From Flammeovirga sp. EKP202 (lineage in GTDB: Bacteria; Bacteroidota; Bacteroidia; Cytophagales; Flammeovirgaceae): 64,000 nt of DNA. A program made the position numbers and the translations under genes. Numbering within the stretch: position 1 is the stretch's first letter; each line of letters opens with the position of its first letter. Where the stretch lies: assembly GCF_014534745.1 (NCBI RefSeq), contig NZ_JACVVP010000009.1, positions 1 to 64,000 of the forward strand. Reading direction: 5' to 3'. The notes below the pieces were generated by a model that had not been told where the DNA came from, made no database searches, and saw only the letters and a list, made by a program, of their open reading frames with translations. Shown piece after piece: positions 61,443 through 64,000 of the stretch.

Positions 61443-61658
61443 TTAACCCTTCCAGTCGACTTTAACTGATATATCTTTATGTTCTGATTTGAGGGCTAAA
61501 ATGTGTTTTTTGACATTTTCTAATTGTTCTTCTGAAGAAAGTTCTTCTTCTACTGAATTGATTTCTTGTATTTTATCAATAAAGGATAAATCTTTCAATA
61601 ACTCTTTAATGATAGATGCATTTTTATCATCTTTCACTGATACAATTAACTGTGTCAT
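61443..61658 (-). CDS. Small acidic protein, function unknown
   Basis: The 71-residue protein (start TQLIVSVKDDKNASIIKELL) has a strand-helix beginning and a Glu-rich middle (EINSVEEELSSEEQLENVK), ending in a VKVDWKG strand. The beginning resembles short Bacteroidota proteins of the DUF2683 kind, which accompany larger genes of unknown role. It is convergent with hemH, ending six bases away. No clear function. Confidence 0.6.
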   Translation of the reverse strand: MTQLIVSVKDDKNASIIKELLKDLSFIDKIQEINSVEEELSSEEQLENVKKHILALKSEHKDISVKVDWKG

Positions 61659-61785
61659 AATAATGAGGGATTTGTGAATTTTTTTTGTTAATCTTGAATT
61701 TATACGTTGTTTTTTAAACTCTGTTTAATGAAGACAATTATATTTAGTGAATAGACAGTTAAAATTCTTTAAGAAGATCTAATAA

Positions 61786-63591
61786 ATGCCTGATAAACAG
61801 AAAATAAGATTGTTGAAGCTTGTCTTGACAATCTATAAAGTTGTTGTTGAGCAAAGGAATGTATGGATCAATAACCTACAGAACTGGTTAGAAAAACACA
61901 ATCCTAAGATTGAATTACTATTAGGAATCGCCGCATTATCAACATTAATTTATACTCAGGGCTTTAGCTTAAATAAAGCCGAACTTGTAGAAGTGGTAAA
62001 GTATGATAGATGGATTGCCACAACATATGCGATTGTCATCCTGATAAAACTCTTCTTTTTAAAAGACAAGAAAATATTCATAAAGGAAAATGCAATAAAT
62101 CTTCTTTTTATATTTTCTATTCTTGTGATACTAGTTGTCCGAGTATTCTTTATGGATAACTATCAAGAAGATAACGAGCATTGGGGATGGTCAACATATA
62201 TTGTGGTAGTTCAGGTTATCATGATTGTCGCTAGTTTAGACTCACTAGCCAATAACCGTTCAACATGGTTATTCTTTACTGCAAATAGTACATCAATGAT
62301 TGTGGGTTCCCTTCTTTTTATTATTGTTATGGGAACGGGATTATTGATGTTACCCGAAGCGACTTTACAACCAATTAATTGGGTTGATGCATTATTTACC
62401 TCCACTTCAGCTGTTTGTGTGACAGGTTTAGCTCCATTTAATATCAGCGAAGTATTTACATTCAAAGGACAATTGATCTTAATGTTCTTGTTCCAGATTG
62501 GTGGGTTGGGAATTGTGACATTGACAACTTTTATCGCCTTGACGATTCAGAAAGGAGTTAAAATTAGAGAAGAGTTTATGATTCAAGATATGGTTGAATC
62601 GGACAGTATTAGCTCTTCTGCAGATATTCTAAAGAAGATTTTTTATATCACTTTTACAATTGAACTAATCGGTGCTGTTGCATTGTATATTGCTTGGGGT
62701 GATTTAAACCTATCAAATACAGATCGCATCTTTGTTTCCATTTTTCACTCTATCTCTGCTTTCTGTAATGCCGGCTTTTCAAATTTCCCAAATGGATTAC
62801 AGGGGAATGAATTCTCTACGGATTGGTTTTCAGGAACGATCATTATGTTGTTGATTATCGTTGGTGGTATAGGTTTCAAGACTTATAGTCAAGTTTTTAA
62901 GCGTAAAGAAAAATTCAAAAGAAACCTCTGTTTACAATCTCGTATTTCCATCAATGTAACAATCTTTTTGATTTTTTTTGGTGCCATAGGGTTATACATT
63001 ACTGATTTTAATTTATGGAATAGTCAACCTGCATCGGATTCAATATTTCAGATATTTTTTACCAGTATTACATGTCGTACTGCCGGTTTTTCTGTAGTTG
63101 AGGTGGGAGATTTATCAGTAGGAAGTATTATGATGATGATTATGCTGATGTACATTGGTGGGGCGCCGAACTCGACAGCAGGTGGGATTAAGGTAACGAC
63201 GGCCTACATTCTTTTGAAATATTTAAAGGCTCAAATAACAGGGCATAATCATGTGCATATAGGTTGGAATACCATTGAAGAATCTTCTATACGTAGAGCG
63301 GTCATTGTGTTTATGATGTCGATCTTGTTATCTTTCTTTGGTTTATTTTTGTTGGTAATTGCTGAGCCTTTATTGGAAACGGAAGATTTATTTTTCGAGT
63401 TTTTCTCAGCAATGGGTACAGCAGGGTTGTCAAGAGGTATTACTGCTGAACTTTCCATGTTTGGGAAATTGTTGATTGCACTTATTATGTTTTCAGGTAA
63501 AATTGGATTATTTACATTAGTATCATTATTAGGTGAAAATCATGATAACTTTAAATATCGTTATCCAGAAACATCAATTTTAGTTGGTTAG
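61786..63591 (+). CDS. trkH: TrkH-family potassium uptake protein
   Basis: TrkH is the K+-translocating membrane subunit of the Trk system. The 601-residue protein has ten or more hydrophobic helices and four pore-loop motifs: TSTSAVCVTGL, HSISAFCNAGFS, SITCRTAGFS and SAMGTAGLSRG. A ~130-residue N-terminal region with extra helices precedes the core. The TrkA gene follows after two bases, so they form an operon for regulated K+ uptake. Confidence 0.94.
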   Translation: MPDKQKIRLLKLVLTIYKVVVEQRNVWINNLQNWLEKHNPKIELLLGIAALSTLIYTQGFSLNKAELVEVVKYDRWIATTYAIVILIKLFFLKDKKIFIKENAINLLFIFSILVILVVRVFFMDNYQEDNEHWGWSTYIVVVQVIMIVASLDSLANNRSTWLFFTANSTSMIVGSLLFIIVMGTGLLMLPEATLQPINWVDALFTSTSAVCVTGLAPFNISEVFTFKGQLILMFLFQIGGLGIVTLTTFIALTIQKGVKIREEFMIQDMVESDSISSSADILKKIFYITFTIELIGAVALYIAWGDLNLSNTDRIFVSIFHSISAFCNAGFSNFPNGLQGNEFSTDWFSGTIIMLLIIVGGIGFKTYSQVFKRKEKFKRNLCLQSRISINVTIFLIFFGAIGLYITDFNLWNSQPASDSIFQIFFTSITCRTAGFSVVEVGDLSVGSIMMMIMLMYIGGAPNSTAGGIKVTTAYILLKYLKAQITGHNHVHIGWNTIEESSIRRAVIVFMMSILLSFFGLFLLVIAEPLLETEDLFFEFFSAMGTAGLSRGITAELSMFGKLLIALIMFSGKIGLFTLVSLLGENHDNFKYRYPETSILVG

Positions 63592-63593
63592 AA

Positions 63594-64000
63594 ATGAAAA
63601 AGGTAGAAAAACGATTTGTATTAATTGGTATGGGTGCTTTCGGTATTGAAGTCGCCCTCACCTTAAGAGATAGTGAAGAAGACTTACTAATCATTTTACA
63701 TAATGATTTTGAATCTGTAAGAGAATCAAAAGATAGTTTTATTACTCTGAAGAGGTTGAGAGAGATGGGCTTTGAATATCTTTACGAAACAGATACAACT
63801 AACCCATTAGCACTAAAAAAACACATTAAGCCTACTGATACTGTTATTTTATCACATGGTAAGAACTTTGAGACAAAACTATTGGCAATAGAGGCATTGA
63901 AAGAAATAGGTGTACATGAGATTTTTGCTCGTGCAACTCGAGATATGCATGCCAAAGTTTTGGGTAAAATGGGGATATCGAGAGTGATTTTTCCTGAAAA
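63594..64000 (+). CDS. trkA: TrkA potassium channel regulatory subunit (cut by window end)
   Basis: The visible 135 residues start KKVEKRFVLIGMGAFGIEVA, which carries the Rossmann G-x-G-x-x-G turn (GMGAFG) of the RCK/KTN nucleotide-binding domain. Further on come LKKHIKPTDTVILSHG and GVHEIFARATRDMHAKVLGK, as in KtrA/TrkA proteins. TrkA gates TrkH through NAD(H) or ATP. The start lies two bases after trkH. The C-terminal part is beyond the window. Confidence 0.9.
   Translation, partial: MKKVEKRFVLIGMGAFGIEVALTLRDSEEDLLIILHNDFESVRESKDSFITLKRLREMGFEYLYETDTTNPLALKKHIKPTDTVILSHGKNFETKLLAIEALKEIGVHEIFARATRDMHAKVLGKMGISRVIFPE

Noticed and set aside
1-64000. tRNA, rRNA, CRISPR arrays, complete insertion sequences, prophage or integrase genes
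   Set aside because: None could be found by eye; small RNA genes without strong motifs could have been missed.

Overview
This 64 kb window is AT-rich chromosomal DNA from a member of the Bacteroidota, most likely a Cytophagales/Flammeovirga-like marine bacterium. The lineage call rests on a type IX secretion sorting-domain remnant at the left edge, several TAnnTTTG (-7) promoter elements without Shine-Dalgarno signals, many short signal peptides ending in FGQ/FAQ/LAQ, LytTR/PHFLFN-type two-component pairs, SpoIIE-GAF signalling proteins and a Bacteroidota-style arginyl-tRNA-protein transferase. No tRNA, rRNA, CRISPR array, prophage or complete insertion sequence was seen.

Layout. 0-4.1 kb: a decayed sorting-domain tail, a TPR protein, a membrane/winged-helix protein, a uracil-DNA glycosylase, and a Crp/Fnr regulator next to a luciferase-domain protein. 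4.3-6.5 kb: a scar-like region in which two ~378 bp repeats in inverted orientation tightly bracket a glycoside-hydrolase-like gene broken by one in-frame stop, followed by the last codons of a lost alpha/beta hydrolase. 6.5-10.3 kb: outer-membrane protein, secreted sulfatase, AraC regulator. 10.3-23 kb: mainly housekeeping: arginyltransferase, pyrE, recQ, pyrD, queA, purB, then a penicillin-acylase-family enzyme and a HAD phosphatase. 23-30 kb: FecCD/FecE-type iron(III) importer, a large GAF-SpoIIE phosphatase, a LytTR response regulator with its histidine kinase, and a MotA/TolQ-like protein. 30.4-35.5 kb: transglutaminase lipoprotein, thioredoxin/TPR protein, and a membrane-anchored HsdR-N nuclease-like protein. 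35.5-40.7 kb: a five-gene minus-strand operon of exported proteins that appear to share one weakly conserved domain, ending in an 865-residue leucine-rich-repeat protein; this is the best candidate for an undescribed envelope system. 41-56 kb: an accessory stretch of exported or lipid-anchored unknowns, an erythromycin-esterase-like protein, and a cobalamin riboswitch controlling a lone DUF4465/InlB-repeat lipoprotein. It also holds an AraC/quinone-oxidoreductase pair, an alkyltransferase-like protein, an HNH protein, a stand-alone HisI and an O-methyltransferase. 56.9-64 kb: ychF, a GH25 lysozyme, a REC-histidine kinase, ferrochelatase, and the trkH-trkA potassium uptake pair, with trkA cut by the window end.

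Starts were often moved inward from the longest open frame when a signal peptide, family N terminus or promoter position favoured a later codon. Intrinsic terminators (GC-rich stem plus T run) are frequent and separate most transcription units; many sit between convergent genes and look bidirectional. Function calls rest on motif recognition by eye; no database search was run.
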